A DNA stretch of 64,000 nucleotides, from the NCBI RefSeq assembly GCF_963667045.1, contig NZ_OY762934.1, positions 3,663,501 to 3,727,500 of the forward strand, written 5' to 3'. Source of the DNA: an uncultured Cohaesibacter sp. GTDB lineage: Bacteria > Pseudomonadota > Alphaproteobacteria > Rhizobiales > Cohaesibacteraceae. This document shows positions 9,014 through 18,626 of the stretch, in pieces (the stretch's first letter is position 1; every line of letters starts with the position of its first letter). The notes beneath the pieces are model-generated. The model searched no databases. It was not told the DNA's origin and saw only the letters and a program-made list of their open reading frames with translations. Made by a program: the position numbers and the translations under genes.

Positions 9014-11540
9014 CGGCATCCCCATCAGCTGAATTGTCAGAGGCGCTGTCTTCCACCTCGACTTCGTCCGCTTTAGGGCGCGATCTGGTTTTCCGCAGCT
9101 TTTTTCGTGGCTCCTCGGTGACGGGCTTGAATTCTTCAGGTACCGTGACTGAACGCACATGCACATCCTGCTGCGGGAATGGAATTTCGATCCTGGCATC
9201 CTTGAGCGCCTTGAAGATGGCAAAGCGCAAATCGCTTTTGGCCGTCATCGAGTTGTTGACATCCTGAACGAAACAACGGAGTTCAAAATCGAGCGATGAC
9301 GCTCCGAAATCCATGAAATAGACCACCGGTGCCGGATAACTGGTGACATAGCCATTGGCGTCGGCCACATCGAGCAGGATCTGCCGTACCTGTTCCGGAT
9401 CTGCGTCGTAGGACACCCCGATCGGAACGATGATCCGGCCCATGGAGCCGTTGTGCATCCAGTTCATGACGCGGTTGGAGATCAGCTCGGAGTTGGGCAC
9501 GACAACCGTCGCCCTATCGAATGTCTCGATCTTGGTGGCGCGCACGGAGATCTTCCTGACATAGCCCTGATCGCTGCCAACGACCACCCAATCGCCGGTC
9601 TTGATGGGGCGTTCCACCAGCAGGATGAGGCCGGAGACGAAGTTGTTGACGATGCTCTGGAGGCCAAAACCGATGCCGACCGAAAGGGCACCGGCAACGA
9701 GGGCGATGTTCGACAGGTCCAGGCCCATGTAGGAAAAGGCGATCATCGCGGCGATGATCACGCCCAGATAACCTAGGCTGGTCTGGATGGAGCTCTTGAG
9801 GCCCGCATCGAGGTTGGTGGCTGGCAGCCATCGCTGTTCGATCCAGCGTTCGACGCTCTTGAGCAGGACGATGGCAATGATGAACACCAACAGCGCGCCA
9901 AGGATATTGACCGGCGAGATGGTGAGGTCGCCCAGCTTGACGTTGAAGATCGCATTCTTGAGGGAGGACAGGAAGTCGGTCGATTCAACGCCCCATGGGG
10001 AGAAGATGAGCAGGGCGGCGCTGAGATAGAGCAGCACACGGACGATGCCGTTCAACAGCACGCCAAGCTGGTTGACGGCGCTCATCGAGACGCCCATCGC
10101 CTTGGAAATGCGCTGCTTGGGGCCATCGGTCGAGCCCAGATATTCCAGCAGGAAGTTGTCGATCAGCGCGGACAGGATGCCCAATAGGCCCAGAATGACA
10201 AACAACCGTCCCATCTGCTCGGCGACAAAGGCGCCAAGCGAGACAAAGCCGAGGATGGGGGCGGCGGCGGCAATCAGGCAGACCAGCCAGACGAGAGGCT
10301 GCAGGAGGCGGATAAAGCGGGGCAGGGAGAAGCCGTTCTGGATCTCCTCGCTTTCCACCGGCGCAACCGACTGGTCCGGCTGCGCGGCGATCAGCAGGCG
10401 CAGCCCGATGAAGACGAGAACTGCGATCAGCACAGCCGCTACGCCATTGAGGAAGATGGTCGTTTCCAGCGGCGCGAACAGCAGTTCATCAACCTGATTG
10501 ACCAGAGTTTCAACCACGAAGGTGACGATCAGGGCCAGGGCGACGCTGAAGATCTTGCGGGCGTCGCCGGATTCAAGCTTGAGCAGCCGGTAGTTGGGTC
10601 GCCCCGGAGCCAGCAATACGCGGGCCAGCCCATAGGACAGAGAGCCGCTGAAGACGACGAACGACAGGTGGTCGAGCAGCAACTCGATGCGGCTGGGCAG
10701 CAGGTTGGCGTTGCTCAGGATCAGCGTGATGGCCCAGAGGATGGCAACCGGAAAGATGGTGTAGACGAGGACGGCCCAGCTGGCAAAATAGCTGCGTTGC
10801 AGGGCGGTGGGCGATTCCAGGCTTGCAAGCCGCGACAGGCCGACGAACAACAGGATGCGCAACGGGCCGAAAATCAAGAGGATGACGAACAGCAGCATCG
10901 CCAGCATCGACCAGATCTGGTCTGCGGCCTTGGTCGAGAGGTAGCTGGCCCAGTCCGAGAGCAGGGTAAGAGTGACCCGCCATGTCGTGATCAGCCCCGC
11001 AAGGCCCTTTACCCAGAGGGTCGGGTCGAGAATGGTGTTGCTGCGTTCGAGCAACTGGCTGGTGAAGCGTTGTTGACGGGCAACCGTAATCCTGTTGCTG
11101 AGCTGTTCGCTGCGGACGATGGCGGAGGAGACGAGCTTGATCTGGGCATCCAGCTCGGAAAGCTGGGTTTGCAGTTCCTGGCGCCGTTTGGCCAGTTCCT
11201 CGGTTTCGGGGTTGGCCTCAGTACCGTCCTTCTGGTCTGCCGGCTTGAGTGTGTTGGCGCGGGCCTGGGTTTCCTGCAATTGCGGCTGCAGTTTGTCTTG
11301 CAGGGCCTTCGCCTCTGTATCGATCTGCGTCAGGTCTGCCCTGAGGCTGGTATAGGTCTGGTCAGACAAGGTCTTCCGGTTCAGCGTCGCCTCGATCTGG
11401 TCGAGGCGGGCGATCATGGAATCGGTCTGATCTTTGGCGTCACCGGTCTGGGCGTTGGCTATCGACAGGCTGCCAAGCAACAGGCAGAGCACCAGATTGA
11501 CGATGAAAAACAGGTGGCGGACAGGTGTGAAGTGATCCAA
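8997..11540 (-). CDS. Large MscS-family mechanosensitive channel with DUF3772-type N-terminus
   Basis: 847-aa inner-membrane protein. It has a signal segment (FIVNLVLCLLLGSLSIANA), then a Glu/Gln-rich coiled-coil periplasmic domain (roughly residues 40-170, DUF3772-like), about eleven membrane segments, and the conserved MscS pore and beta domain near 600-690 (GALSVGIGFGLQSIVNNFVSG, then VERPIKTGDWVVVG). The acidic, basic-mixed tail is probably disordered. These channels release solutes on hypo-osmotic shock. No ATG is available at the N-terminus; the TTG at 11540 lies just downstream of an AGGAAG site, whereas the TTG at 11573 has none. It is followed by the coupled CAP lipoprotein gene. Confidence 0.85.
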   Translation of the reverse strand: MDHFTPVRHLFFIVNLVLCLLLGSLSIANAQTGDAKDQTDSMIARLDQIEATLNRKTLSDQTYTSLRADLTQIDTEAKALQDKLQPQLQETQARANTLKPADQKDGTEANPETEELAKRRQELQTQLSELDAQIKLVSSAIVRSEQLSNRITVARQQRFTSQLLERSNTILDPTLWVKGLAGLITTWRVTLTLLSDWASYLSTKAADQIWSMLAMLLFVILLIFGPLRILLFVGLSRLASLESPTALQRSYFASWAVLVYTIFPVAILWAITLILSNANLLPSRIELLLDHLSFVVFSGSLSYGLARVLLAPGRPNYRLLKLESGDARKIFSVALALIVTFVVETLVNQVDELLFAPLETTIFLNGVAAVLIAVLVFIGLRLLIAAQPDQSVAPVESEEIQNGFSLPRFIRLLQPLVWLVCLIAAAAPILGFVSLGAFVAEQMGRLFVILGLLGILSALIDNFLLEYLGSTDGPKQRISKAMGVSMSAVNQLGVLLNGIVRVLLYLSAALLIFSPWGVESTDFLSSLKNAIFNVKLGDLTISPVNILGALLVFIIAIVLLKSVERWIEQRWLPATNLDAGLKSSIQTSLGYLGVIIAAMIAFSYMGLDLSNIALVAGALSVGIGFGLQSIVNNFVSGLILLVERPIKTGDWVVVGSDQGYVRKISVRATKIETFDRATVVVPNSELISNRVMNWMHNGSMGRIIVPIGVSYDADPEQVRQILLDVADANGYVTSYPAPVVYFMDFGASSLDFELRCFVQDVNNSMTAKSDLRFAIFKALKDARIEIPFPQQDVHVRSVTVPEEFKPVTEEPRKKLRKTRSRPKADEVEVEDSASDNSADGDADAAEN

Positions 11541-11755
11541 GGAGTCTTCCTCTCGCAAAAACGATTCAGTCAAGACCTGCAGAGCGATATGTCTTTGTGT
11601 CTAAAGGAAATCGCACGTGAACTCAATCGCTTCGATCGTCCCCCAAACCATAGGCTAAATATGAAGGAAATATGGCGTTTTGGAACTTCAAGGCTGGTGT
11701 CCGGGTTGTCTTGGCAGTAGGCTTTGAGGGAATTGTGCATTTCAGAAGAGGTGGA

Positions 11756-12607
11756 ATGAGTAGGATGACTTTGGAATTTGAACTGGATAACCCCGAGTTT
11801 CCTGAAAAACTCGAAAAGAAGGCCATGAAAAGCGGTGGGTATCCTTACAAGGACAAGCTCAAGCGCAGCACCTATGAAGAAGAACTGGAAGCGCTGCAGG
11901 TCGAACTGGTCAAGGCTCAGGAGTGGGTCAAGGAAACCGGCGAACGTGTCGTCTGCCTGTTCGAGGGGCGTGATGCGGCTGGCAAGGGGGGCTGCATCAA
12001 GGTTCTTACGCAATATACCAATCCACGCAACGTGCGATCCGTGGCGCTGTCCAAGCCCAGCGACGTGGAGCGCGGACAATGGTACTTCCAGCGTTATGCC
12101 CAGCAATTGCCGACCCGAGGCGAAATGGTGCTGTTCGACCGGTCTTGGTACAACCGCGCCGGGGTGGAGCCCGTCATGGGGTTCAGTACGCCCGAGCAGA
12201 CCGAGAAATTCCTTGTCGATGCGCCACGGTTCGAGAAGATGGTGCGGGACAGCGGCACGCGGCTGTTCAAGTTCTGGCTCAATATTGGTCGGGAAATGCA
12301 GTGGAAACGGTTCCACGATCGCCGCCACAGCCCGCTCAAATACTGGAAGCTGTCGCCGATTGATCTGGAGGCGCTGGACAAGTGGGATGCCTATACCGAG
12401 GCGCGCAATCGCATGCTGAAAGAAACGCACCAACCGCATTCGCCCTGGATCGTCATCCGCTCCAATGACAAGCGCCGCGCCCGGATCAACATGATGCGCT
12501 ATCTGCTCAATGAGCTGCCCTATCCCAAGAAGAATCAATCGCTGCTTGAGCATATCGATCCGGAAATTCTCGGTTTTGGCTATGATTTCCTCAAGCACGA
12601 GGAATAG
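11756..12607 (+). CDS. ppk2: Polyphosphate kinase 2 family protein
   Basis: PPK2 enzymes transfer phosphate between polyphosphate and nucleotides. The 283-aa protein (from ATG 11756) has the Walker A form GRDAAGKG at 71-78, the lid/Walker B region MVLFDRSWYNRAGVEPVMGF at 124-143, and the YTEARNRML and KRRARINMMRYLL segments typical of class I PPK2. An AGAGGTGG site lies just upstream, and an ATG at 11765 is a close alternative. It ends at a strong shared terminator facing znuA. It probably helps balance nucleoside di- and triphosphates using polyphosphate. Confidence 0.88.
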   Translation: MSRMTLEFELDNPEFPEKLEKKAMKSGGYPYKDKLKRSTYEEELEALQVELVKAQEWVKETGERVVCLFEGRDAAGKGGCIKVLTQYTNPRNVRSVALSKPSDVERGQWYFQRYAQQLPTRGEMVLFDRSWYNRAGVEPVMGFSTPEQTEKFLVDAPRFEKMVRDSGTRLFKFWLNIGREMQWKRFHDRRHSPLKYWKLSPIDLEALDKWDAYTEARNRMLKETHQPHSPWIVIRSNDKRRARINMMRYLLNELPYPKKNQSLLEHIDPEILGFGYDFLKHEE

Positions 12608-12634
12608 GTATGGGTCGGGTATGGAATGGCAAAA

Positions 12635-12662
12635 GAAAAGCGGGTTTTTTAACCCGCTTTTC
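12635..12662. terminator. Bidirectional intrinsic terminator between ppk2 and znuA
   Basis: A 12-bp perfect inverted repeat, gaaaagcgggtt / aacccgcttttc, around a TTTT loop. The A-rich 5' arm and T-rich 3' arm allow it to end transcription from both convergent genes. Confidence 0.85.
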
Positions 12663-12695
12663 TGTCTGTTGTGGTTATTCGATGGCTTGCAGTCT

Positions 12696-13688
12696 CTATT
12701 GCAGGCACTCCCGAATCTTGTCGGCATTGTAGTGCATCAGGGCGTCATAGAGATCCGGCCCGAGTTTGAGATTGGTGCCCGTCGGGTCCATTTGACCGAT
12801 TTTGGTGTCAGTGCCTTCGACAAGGGTGTTGAGAATCTTGTCTGAGAATTGCGGCTCAGCCATGATGCACACAACGTTGAGCTCTTTCAGCTTGGCCCGG
12901 ATTTCGCGGACACGGGCAGCGCCCGGTGCCACGCCCGGCTGCAGCATGACCGAGCCGACAGCCGAAATGCCAAAGCGGTTTTCGAAATAGTGATAGGCAT
13001 CATGGAAAACGATGTAGGGCTTGTCCTTGATCGGCTCCAGATCCTTTTTGATGGTGTCCATCGAGGCGGTGAGCCTGGTTTTGAAAGCCTCGGCATTGGC
13101 CTGATATCTGGATGCGTTTTCCGGGTCGATAGTGCTCAGACTTTTCGCTATGGCCTTGGCCATTGCGATGCCATTGAGCGGGTCCAGCCAGACATGTGGG
13201 TCGTGGCCCTCATGATCATGATCATGATCATCGTGCTCTTCATGATCCCCGTCGTGATGGTCGGCGTCATGGTCTTCATCATGGTCATCATCGGCGTGAA
13301 CATGCTTTTCCCAATTGCCTCCGGTTCTTACCGCCAGCTCGGTCAAGCCATCTATCTTGCTCAGGGTCAGGACGCTGGCCTTTTCGGACAGCGTTTCAAT
13401 CGGCTTTTCAAGGCTTGGGGTCAATGCCGCACCAATCCAGACGACCAGATCAGCTTCCTGCAATGCCTTGGCGTCGGAGGGCTGCAGCTTGGCCGTGTGC
13501 GGAGAGGTTGCCTGATCGATCAGAAGGCTTGGCGTGCCGATATCCTGCATGATGGCTGCGGTGATCGAATAGACCGGCGCGATGGAAGTTGCTACCTTGG
13601 GGGCAGCCTCTGCGGCAAGGCTGACGGACGCTGACAAGAGGGCTGCTGTTGATGCGATCTTGATGGCGCGGATGGTACGATTGGACAT
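12696..13688 (-). CDS. znuA: Zinc ABC transporter substrate-binding protein ZnuA
   Basis: Periplasmic zinc-binding protein of cluster A-I, 330 aa. It has a Sec signal (ALLSASVSLAAEA), the first metal site in the SPHTAKLQPSD region, a long His/Asp/Glu loop (about residues 130-165, some 15 histidines) and the DPHVWLDP motif, then HDAYHYFENRFG and EPQFSDK. The charged loop is typical of ZnuA and is thought to gather or sense zinc. A perfect Zur palindrome lies 63 nt upstream of the start. The expected divergent znuC-znuB is absent: the next gene is a chemoreceptor, so the ATPase and permease must be encoded elsewhere. Confidence 0.92.
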   Translation of the reverse strand: MSNRTIRAIKIASTAALLSASVSLAAEAAPKVATSIAPVYSITAAIMQDIGTPSLLIDQATSPHTAKLQPSDAKALQEADLVVWIGAALTPSLEKPIETLSEKASVLTLSKIDGLTELAVRTGGNWEKHVHADDDHDEDHDADHHDGDHEEHDDHDHDHEGHDPHVWLDPLNGIAMAKAIAKSLSTIDPENASRYQANAEAFKTRLTASMDTIKKDLEPIKDKPYIVFHDAYHYFENRFGISAVGSVMLQPGVAPGAARVREIRAKLKELNVVCIMAEPQFSDKILNTLVEGTDTKIGQMDPTGTNLKLGPDLYDALMHYNADKIRECLQ

Positions 13689-14011
13689 GATAGTGTTTTG
13701 TGCCTTTTGGGGTGGGCTCAGGAATAAAAGTCACGGTGGAACCATGAACTGTAACGTTATAACGTTACGTTTAAGCCGCTTTCCTTGTTGTGTCAAGCGG
13801 CAATTAGCCCTGCTTTGTGGCATATTTAGGATAATTGTCAGTGAATTGAAGACCTTGCTGGTTAATAGGCTGTTTTAAACTATTCTGTATAATTTTTGCA
13901 AATGGTAATATATTATTGTCAATGGATAAATGTGATGATGGTTATTTCAAATAAGATGGCCGTTAACCAGCGTTTTTTACCAATATTTGATATTTGTTTA
14001 CTTTGATTAAA
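13689..14011. other. AT-rich intergenic region, znuA promoter and chemoreceptor leader
   Basis: 323 nt between divergent genes. Apart from the Zur palindrome near its left end, it holds only AT-rich sequence (roughly 13860-14010), probably including the promoter of the chemoreceptor gene. No small gene or hairpin was recognised. Confidence 0.45.
13751..13768. promoter_or_regulatory. Zur box (zinc-uptake-regulator operator)
   Basis: GTAACGTTATAACGTTAC is a perfect 18-bp palindrome (9+9) 63 nt upstream of znuA. It matches the alphaproteobacterial Zur pattern of GTAATGT-like half sites around a central TA step. Binding of zinc-loaded Zur here would block the znuA promoter. Confidence 0.85.
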
Positions 14012-15568
14012 ATGTGGCATGAAATGTTCGTTTGTCGAAAGGGGCGAGAGTTGTTTAATTTCGCGAGAGCCAGAACTGAAGAAGATGAAAAACAGGCAAA
14101 CGCGGTGCAGCAGGAGGCGGCGCACAACCCGGATGACCTTGGAGAGGGCATGGGATCGGAGCCGGGAGGCGGGCAGACTGCTCGACGATCGTCGGATCAT
14201 GCAAATCTCGTCAGTATGGTCGGAGACCTCAACAGCCTGGGGCAGGATATGGCCGATGTGGCGGGCGAGGTTGAGCTGATCAACGCGGAAACGGAAGCGT
14301 GTTACCAGTCGCTGTCGCAGCTGGTTGCCGCGTCTGAAGAGGTTCAGGCGACCAACAACCAGATCCTGCAATCCGCCAGCCAGTCCTTTGCCATTGCTGA
14401 AAGGACCTCGGCCAATGTCGGGCGTAGCCGTCAGATGTCGGAAACAACCCTGGCACGGGTTGATGAGCTGATGCAGGCGGTCTCGGGCATCAACAAACAG
14501 CTTCAGGGCTTGCAGGAGGCCTTTTCGTCGGTGCGGGATGTCGCCGGGGCGATTGATGCAATTGCCCGACAGACCAACCTGCTGGCGCTCAATGCGACCA
14601 TCGAGGCTGCCCGTGCCGGCGAGGCTGGCAAGGGTTTTGCGGTCGTCGCCTCCGAGGTGAAGGCGCTGGCCGGTCAGACGAGCAAGGCAACGGAGACCAT
14701 CGGCGCAACGCTGAGCGATCTTGATAGCGAGGCTGAAGCCCTGATCAGCCTCAGTGATCAGGCCAACAGTTTCATGGGAGAGGTCGAGACCAGCACGGCC
14801 GCCATGCAGGATGTCATTCAGGATCTGGATCAGGCCTTCGAGGCGATCCGCGAGGCATCGGCGTCGATCGAAGCACAGGTCTCCGAAAACAACAGCTCTC
14901 TTGCCTCGCTTGTGGGAGATGTGGACGCCGTTCACAAGGCGTTTGATCTGACACACACGGGCCTCAACAAGGCCAGCAAGCGCTTGCTGACATCCGTTGG
15001 CAAGTCAGACAAGATGATCGCGTCCTCCTCGCTGGCTGGCATCGAAACGGAAAACACCTTCTGCATTCAGTCGATCCAGCGGCTGGCTGGCGAAATCGGG
15101 CAGGCTTTTGATGAAGAAGTCAGGGCCGGGCGCATTTCGCTGAGTGACCTGTTCGATTACAGCTACACGCCGGTTCCGGGTTCGAATCCGGAACAGGTGC
15201 TGGCCCCCTTCACTGACATGACCGATCGGGTGATGCCTCAGTTTCAGGAGCCGATCGTGGCTGAGAATGACATGGTGGTGTTTGTCGCCGCCGTCGACAA
15301 GAATGGCTATCTGCCGACCCATAACAAGGCCTTTTCAAAGCCGCAGGGTAGTGATCCGGCCTGGAATGCTGCCAACTGCCGCAACCGCCGTATTTTCAAC
15401 GACCGGGTTGGGCTGGCCGCCGGGCAGAATACCGAGCCGTTTCTGCTGCAGACCTATCGCCGGGACATGGGCGGTGGCAACTATGTGCTGATGAAGGATG
15501 TGTCGGCACCGATCTATGTGCAGGGTCGCCATTGGGGCGGTGTGCGTATGGGCTATCGGGTGAAGTGA
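14012..15568 (+). CDS. Soluble methyl-accepting chemotaxis protein with C-terminal sensor-like domain
   Basis: 518-aa chemoreceptor with no membrane segment. An Arg/Glu-rich N-terminus leads into a coiled-coil signalling domain. The hairpin tip, [41 protein letters not shown], is spread over about residues 186-226 and is nearly canonical. The C-terminal 140 residues ([40 protein letters not shown]) resemble the Cache-like ligand-binding folds of transmembrane receptors, here placed after the signalling domain. The receptor probably samples a cytoplasmic signal. The start is uncertain: ATG 14012 lacks a good ribosome site, and ATG 14024 or TTG 14051 (after ggggcgagag) are possible. Confidence 0.85.
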   Translation: MWHEMFVCRKGRELFNFARARTEEDEKQANAVQQEAAHNPDDLGEGMGSEPGGGQTARRSSDHANLVSMVGDLNSLGQDMADVAGEVELINAETEACYQSLSQLVAASEEVQATNNQILQSASQSFAIAERTSANVGRSRQMSETTLARVDELMQAVSGINKQLQGLQEAFSSVRDVAGAIDAIARQTNLLALNATIEAARAGEAGKGFAVVASEVKALAGQTSKATETIGATLSDLDSEAEALISLSDQANSFMGEVETSTAAMQDVIQDLDQAFEAIREASASIEAQVSENNSSLASLVGDVDAVHKAFDLTHTGLNKASKRLLTSVGKSDKMIASSSLAGIETENTFCIQSIQRLAGEIGQAFDEEVRAGRISLSDLFDYSYTPVPGSNPEQVLAPFTDMTDRVMPQFQEPIVAENDMVVFVAAVDKNGYLPTHNKAFSKPQGSDPAWNAANCRNRRIFNDRVGLAAGQNTEPFLLQTYRRDMGGGNYVLMKDVSAPIYVQGRHWGGVRMGYRVK

Positions 15569-15649
15569 GCGCTGGGCACAGCCTTGTGTGGCTCGTGGCC
15601 GGTGCGCCAGTGGGCCCAAGTCGCATCAGATAATACATTCAGTAACAAC

Positions 15650-15677
15650 AAAGGGTGAGCTGCGGCTCACCCTTTTT
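15650..15677 (+). terminator. Intrinsic terminator of the chemoreceptor gene
   Basis: An 11-bp stem, aaagggtgagc / gctcacccttt, with a TGCG loop and a T-run ends the chemoreceptor transcript. Confidence 0.85.
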
Positions 15678-15749
15678 CCATTCCATGGCGTAAGTTCCTG
15701 ATGGCGCTTTTTCGACGCGGCTTGCCGCTACCGACTGGCTACGGATGGG

Positions 15750-16979
15750 CTACTGGCGCGCTTCTGGCAAGGTGGTCAGGGTGGCTTCATCGCTGGCGAC
15801 GGGCGCCTTTTCTCCCTTCAACAGTGGCTTGAAGGGAGAGCTGATCGCGGAGCCCAGCTTGGAAAAGAAGCTGTTGGACGGGGGGGCTCCGGCATTTTGA
15901 ACCGGAGCCTGTGCGGCTTCTGCCGCCGGGGTTGATTGCACAGGGGGGCGCGCCGGTGTTGGCGCTATTGTTTGTGCGGGAGCCGGTGTCTGGCGCGTGG
16001 TGGTTGGTGTGCCCTTTAGCAGTCCGGCCAGGAAGCCGTCGGGATTCTTGCCCTCGGCGATGCGATCCTTGCGCTGCAGGATTTCCAACTGCGCTTCGAC
16101 CATGGTGTCGTTGGCCTTGGCGTCCGCCTTGGCCTTGGCCAGCTGCTGCTTGGTCAGGGCTTCGTTGAAGCGGACATTCTCCGTCGCACGCAGCTTCTCA
16201 AGGGACGCCATCAGGGTTGGCTCAAGCGTGTAGCTTGGGCAGGCTGCCGTTGCGTTGAAACTGCTGGCGCCCTGTGGGTCAAAGACATAGGTCCGGTTGC
16301 AGACCTCCACCTTGGGCGGAATGTGGGTGATTTGAAAATGGTCGTAGCCGTTCTTCAGATTCTGCCAGAAGGCGAAATCCTCGTCGCCGCTTACCCGCGC
16401 CATGTTTTCTGGCGTCATCCGGAATGGAAAGGCGTGAACGGGAAAGGCGCGCTGACCACCGTCAAAGGCCTCGCGCCCAAGGGCATAGATCTCTGCGATC
16501 TGCTCGTCTTCCATGGCATAGCAGCCGCGGGAAGAGCAGGATCCGTGCACCATCAGGTGAGCCCCGGTGCGACCATAGGAGCGATCGAACTTGTTGGGGT
16601 AGCCGATGTTGAAGGAGAGATAATAGCTTGAGTTCGGGTTCATCTGACCCGGCGTGATATCGTAGAAGCCCTCGGGCGCCTGTCGGTCGCCCTCTTTCTT
16701 CTTGGGGCCGATCTTGCCTGAATAGGCGCAGATCGGGTAGGTCTTGAGCAGCGCGTAGGTGCCGTCCTTGGTCTGCTTCCATGCTTCCAGAACCGACTCT
16801 TCCTTGAAGATCCGGATATAGAGCGGAGCCTTTTCGGTGGAGCCGATTTTCTGGATCTGGTGCTTGAGCTTGATCGGAATCGGCTGGGATGCCTTGCCAT
16901 CCTCGATCAGTTCCGGGTTGCACCCGGCAAGGGCCAGGCTGCCCATGAGGGCGGCCATCAGAGCGACTTTACGGACCAT
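15750..16979 (-). CDS. L,D-transpeptidase family lipoprotein
   Basis: YkuD-fold L,D-transpeptidase, 409 aa from the start chosen. The leader MVRKVALMAALMGSLALAGC is a lipoprotein signal with Cys20. The catalytic motif appears as HGSCSSRGCYAM, the H-x(n)-S-R-G-C pattern that marks the nucleophilic Cys, preceded by GPKKKEGDRQAPEGFY. Its predicted role is cross-linking peptidoglycan or attaching proteins to it. The C-terminal third is Ala/Pro/Gln-rich and probably disordered. The frame extends to 17144, but the added residues lack a leader. It lies downstream of accA on the same strand, about 420 nt away and beyond accA's terminator. Confidence 0.82.
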   Translation of the reverse strand: MVRKVALMAALMGSLALAGCNPELIEDGKASQPIPIKLKHQIQKIGSTEKAPLYIRIFKEESVLEAWKQTKDGTYALLKTYPICAYSGKIGPKKKEGDRQAPEGFYDITPGQMNPNSSYYLSFNIGYPNKFDRSYGRTGAHLMVHGSCSSRGCYAMEDEQIAEIYALGREAFDGGQRAFPVHAFPFRMTPENMARVSGDEDFAFWQNLKNGYDHFQITHIPPKVEVCNRTYVFDPQGASSFNATAACPSYTLEPTLMASLEKLRATENVRFNEALTKQQLAKAKADAKANDTMVEAQLEILQRKDRIAEGKNPDGFLAGLLKGTPTTTRQTPAPAQTIAPTPARPPVQSTPAAEAAQAPVQNAGAPPSNSFFSKLGSAISSPFKPLLKGEKAPVASDEATLTTLPEARQ

Positions 16980-17338
16980 GTGCTTGTTGTCTTCTCTCAC
17001 GCAGAAACCCAGTTTCACTCTCAATTGCTCCATACTTGGCCGTTTTGCCATGTTGTCTGGCGTCACGCAAGGATCCGGGCGGTCACATGATCGGGAGCAG
17101 AAGGGGGTGGCCACTTGATGGCGCGCCTTGGGGCGGTGCCACAAACGGCTGCTCTTGAAGATTGGTCTCCTGATCCAGTCGCCCGTTTCAGCTCATCTTG
17201 TGGTCGTGTCAGCGACGCGGCCCTCACCAAAAAATTAACCAAAACAGATTGATAGATAGTTACCATCCCATGACGCGTCAATCAGGCCAGAGTGTGACGC
17301 TGTGACCGGTCTTGCGTTCTTGTGAGTGTTGCGAACAG

Positions 17339-17364
17339 AAAAGGCGGCAGAAATATCTGCCGCC
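17339..17364 (-). terminator. Intrinsic terminator downstream of accA
   Basis: The inverted repeat ggcggcaga / tctgccgcc with an AATA loop is followed, on the minus strand, by TTTTCTGTTC. It should separate accA from the L,D-transpeptidase gene. Confidence 0.8.
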
Positions 17365-17397
17365 GGATCGTGTTTCGGGCCTTGTGGGTGACCTGTC

Positions 17398-18351
17398 TTA
17401 AAGCTTGGAGCCGATCGCCAGAAATTTCTCGCGGCGCAGTTTGCGCACTTCGTCCTTGCCCATGCCATCGAATTCGGAAAGGCAATCGGCGATCATGTTG
17501 CCAGCGCGCTTGATGACCTTGGCCTTGTCGCGATGGGCTCCGCCGACAGGCTCGGAAATGATCCGGTCGATGATCTTGAAGTCCATCAGGTCCTGAGCGG
17601 TGATCTTCATGGTGGTGGCAGCATCTTCTGCGCGGGTGGAATCGCGCCACAGGATGGAGGCTGCCCCTTCAGGAGAAATCACGCTGTAAATGGAATGCTC
17701 CAGCATCAGCACACGGTTTGCTGTGGCAATGGCGATGGCTCCGCCCGAGCCGCCTTCACCAATGATGGTGGCAACATTTGGTGTGCCGAGGGCAAGGCAG
17801 GCATCGGTCGAGCGGGCAATGGCTTCGGACTGGCCGCGCTCTTCGGCGCCGATGCCCGGATAGGCTCCTGCGGTATCGACAAAGGTGATCAGAGGCATGT
17901 TGAAGCGGTCGGCCAGTTCCATGATGCGAACGGCCTTGCGATAGCCTTCAGGCCGGGCCATGCCGAAGTTGTGGCGCAGGCGGCTTTCGGTGTCGCTGCC
18001 CTTTTCCTGACCGATGACGGCCACGGGGCGACCACGGAAGCGGCCGAAACCGGCCTGAATGGCTTCGTCTTCAGCAAACTTGCGGTCACCGGCCAGAGGC
18101 GTGAATTCGTCGATCAGGCCCGCAACATAGTCCTTGAAATGGGGGCGGTCCGGGTGGCGGGCGATCTGCGTCTTGTGCCACGGGGTCAGGTTGGCATAGA
18201 GATCCTTGAGGGCGTTGTCCGCTTTGGTCTGCAAGCGCTTGATCTCGTCGCCCACATCGACGGCCTCACCAGTCTGCTGCAGAACAAGCAGTTCCTGTAC
18301 TTTGCCTTCAAGGTCGGCGACGGGTTTCTCGAATTCCAGATAACTATGCAT
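17398..18351 (-). CDS. accA: Acetyl-CoA carboxylase carboxyltransferase subunit alpha
   Basis: Transfers the carboxyl group from biotin to acetyl-CoA as the alpha half of the carboxyltransferase; with AccD it makes malonyl-CoA for fatty-acid synthesis. The 317-aa protein is full length and canonical: MHSYLEFEKPVADLEGKV at the start, TPWHKTQIARHPDRPH near 75, FVDTAGAYPGIGAEERGQSEA near 156-175, GEGGSGGAIAIA, and SVISPEGAASILWRD near 230. No other acc genes are in the window, which is common in this group. Confidence 0.96.
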   Translation of the reverse strand: MHSYLEFEKPVADLEGKVQELLVLQQTGEAVDVGDEIKRLQTKADNALKDLYANLTPWHKTQIARHPDRPHFKDYVAGLIDEFTPLAGDRKFAEDEAIQAGFGRFRGRPVAVIGQEKGSDTESRLRHNFGMARPEGYRKAVRIMELADRFNMPLITFVDTAGAYPGIGAEERGQSEAIARSTDACLALGTPNVATIIGEGGSGGAIAIATANRVLMLEHSIYSVISPEGAASILWRDSTRAEDAATTMKITAQDLMDFKIIDRIISEPVGGAHRDKAKVIKRAGNMIADCLSEFDGMGKDEVRKLRREKFLAIGSKL

Positions 18352-18626
18352 AGCGGGTTTGATCCAACTTCTTTCCTATTGGTATCCACGGCACCTGACG
18401 CTCCCTCTGTCTCCCGGCGCACAAGCGCTTTCAGGTGAGACAAAATCCGGCGGAGCGGGGCCATTTTTCATGCTTTCTTCGATGGAGAAAGCCCTGAACG
18501 ATATGTCGCGGCCACGTTGGCCTTTTTTCGGTCCGGCTGTCAAGCAACAGACCGCCGTCGGTCTTTGCTTTGGGCCATTAACAACAACTATGATTAAGAC
18601 AATGGCGGAAATAGGTCACGCCCATT

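Noticed and set aside
13201..13311. Dense atgatcatgatcatg repeats in znuA, which look like a tandem repeat or binding site
   Set aside because: They encode the His/Asp/Glu metal loop of ZnuA, so the repetition follows from the protein sequence.
15176..15191. ccgggttcgaatccgg, which resembles a tRNA T-arm
   Set aside because: It lies inside the chemoreceptor gene and encodes part of PVPGSNPEQ; no acceptor, D- or anticodon arm surrounds it.
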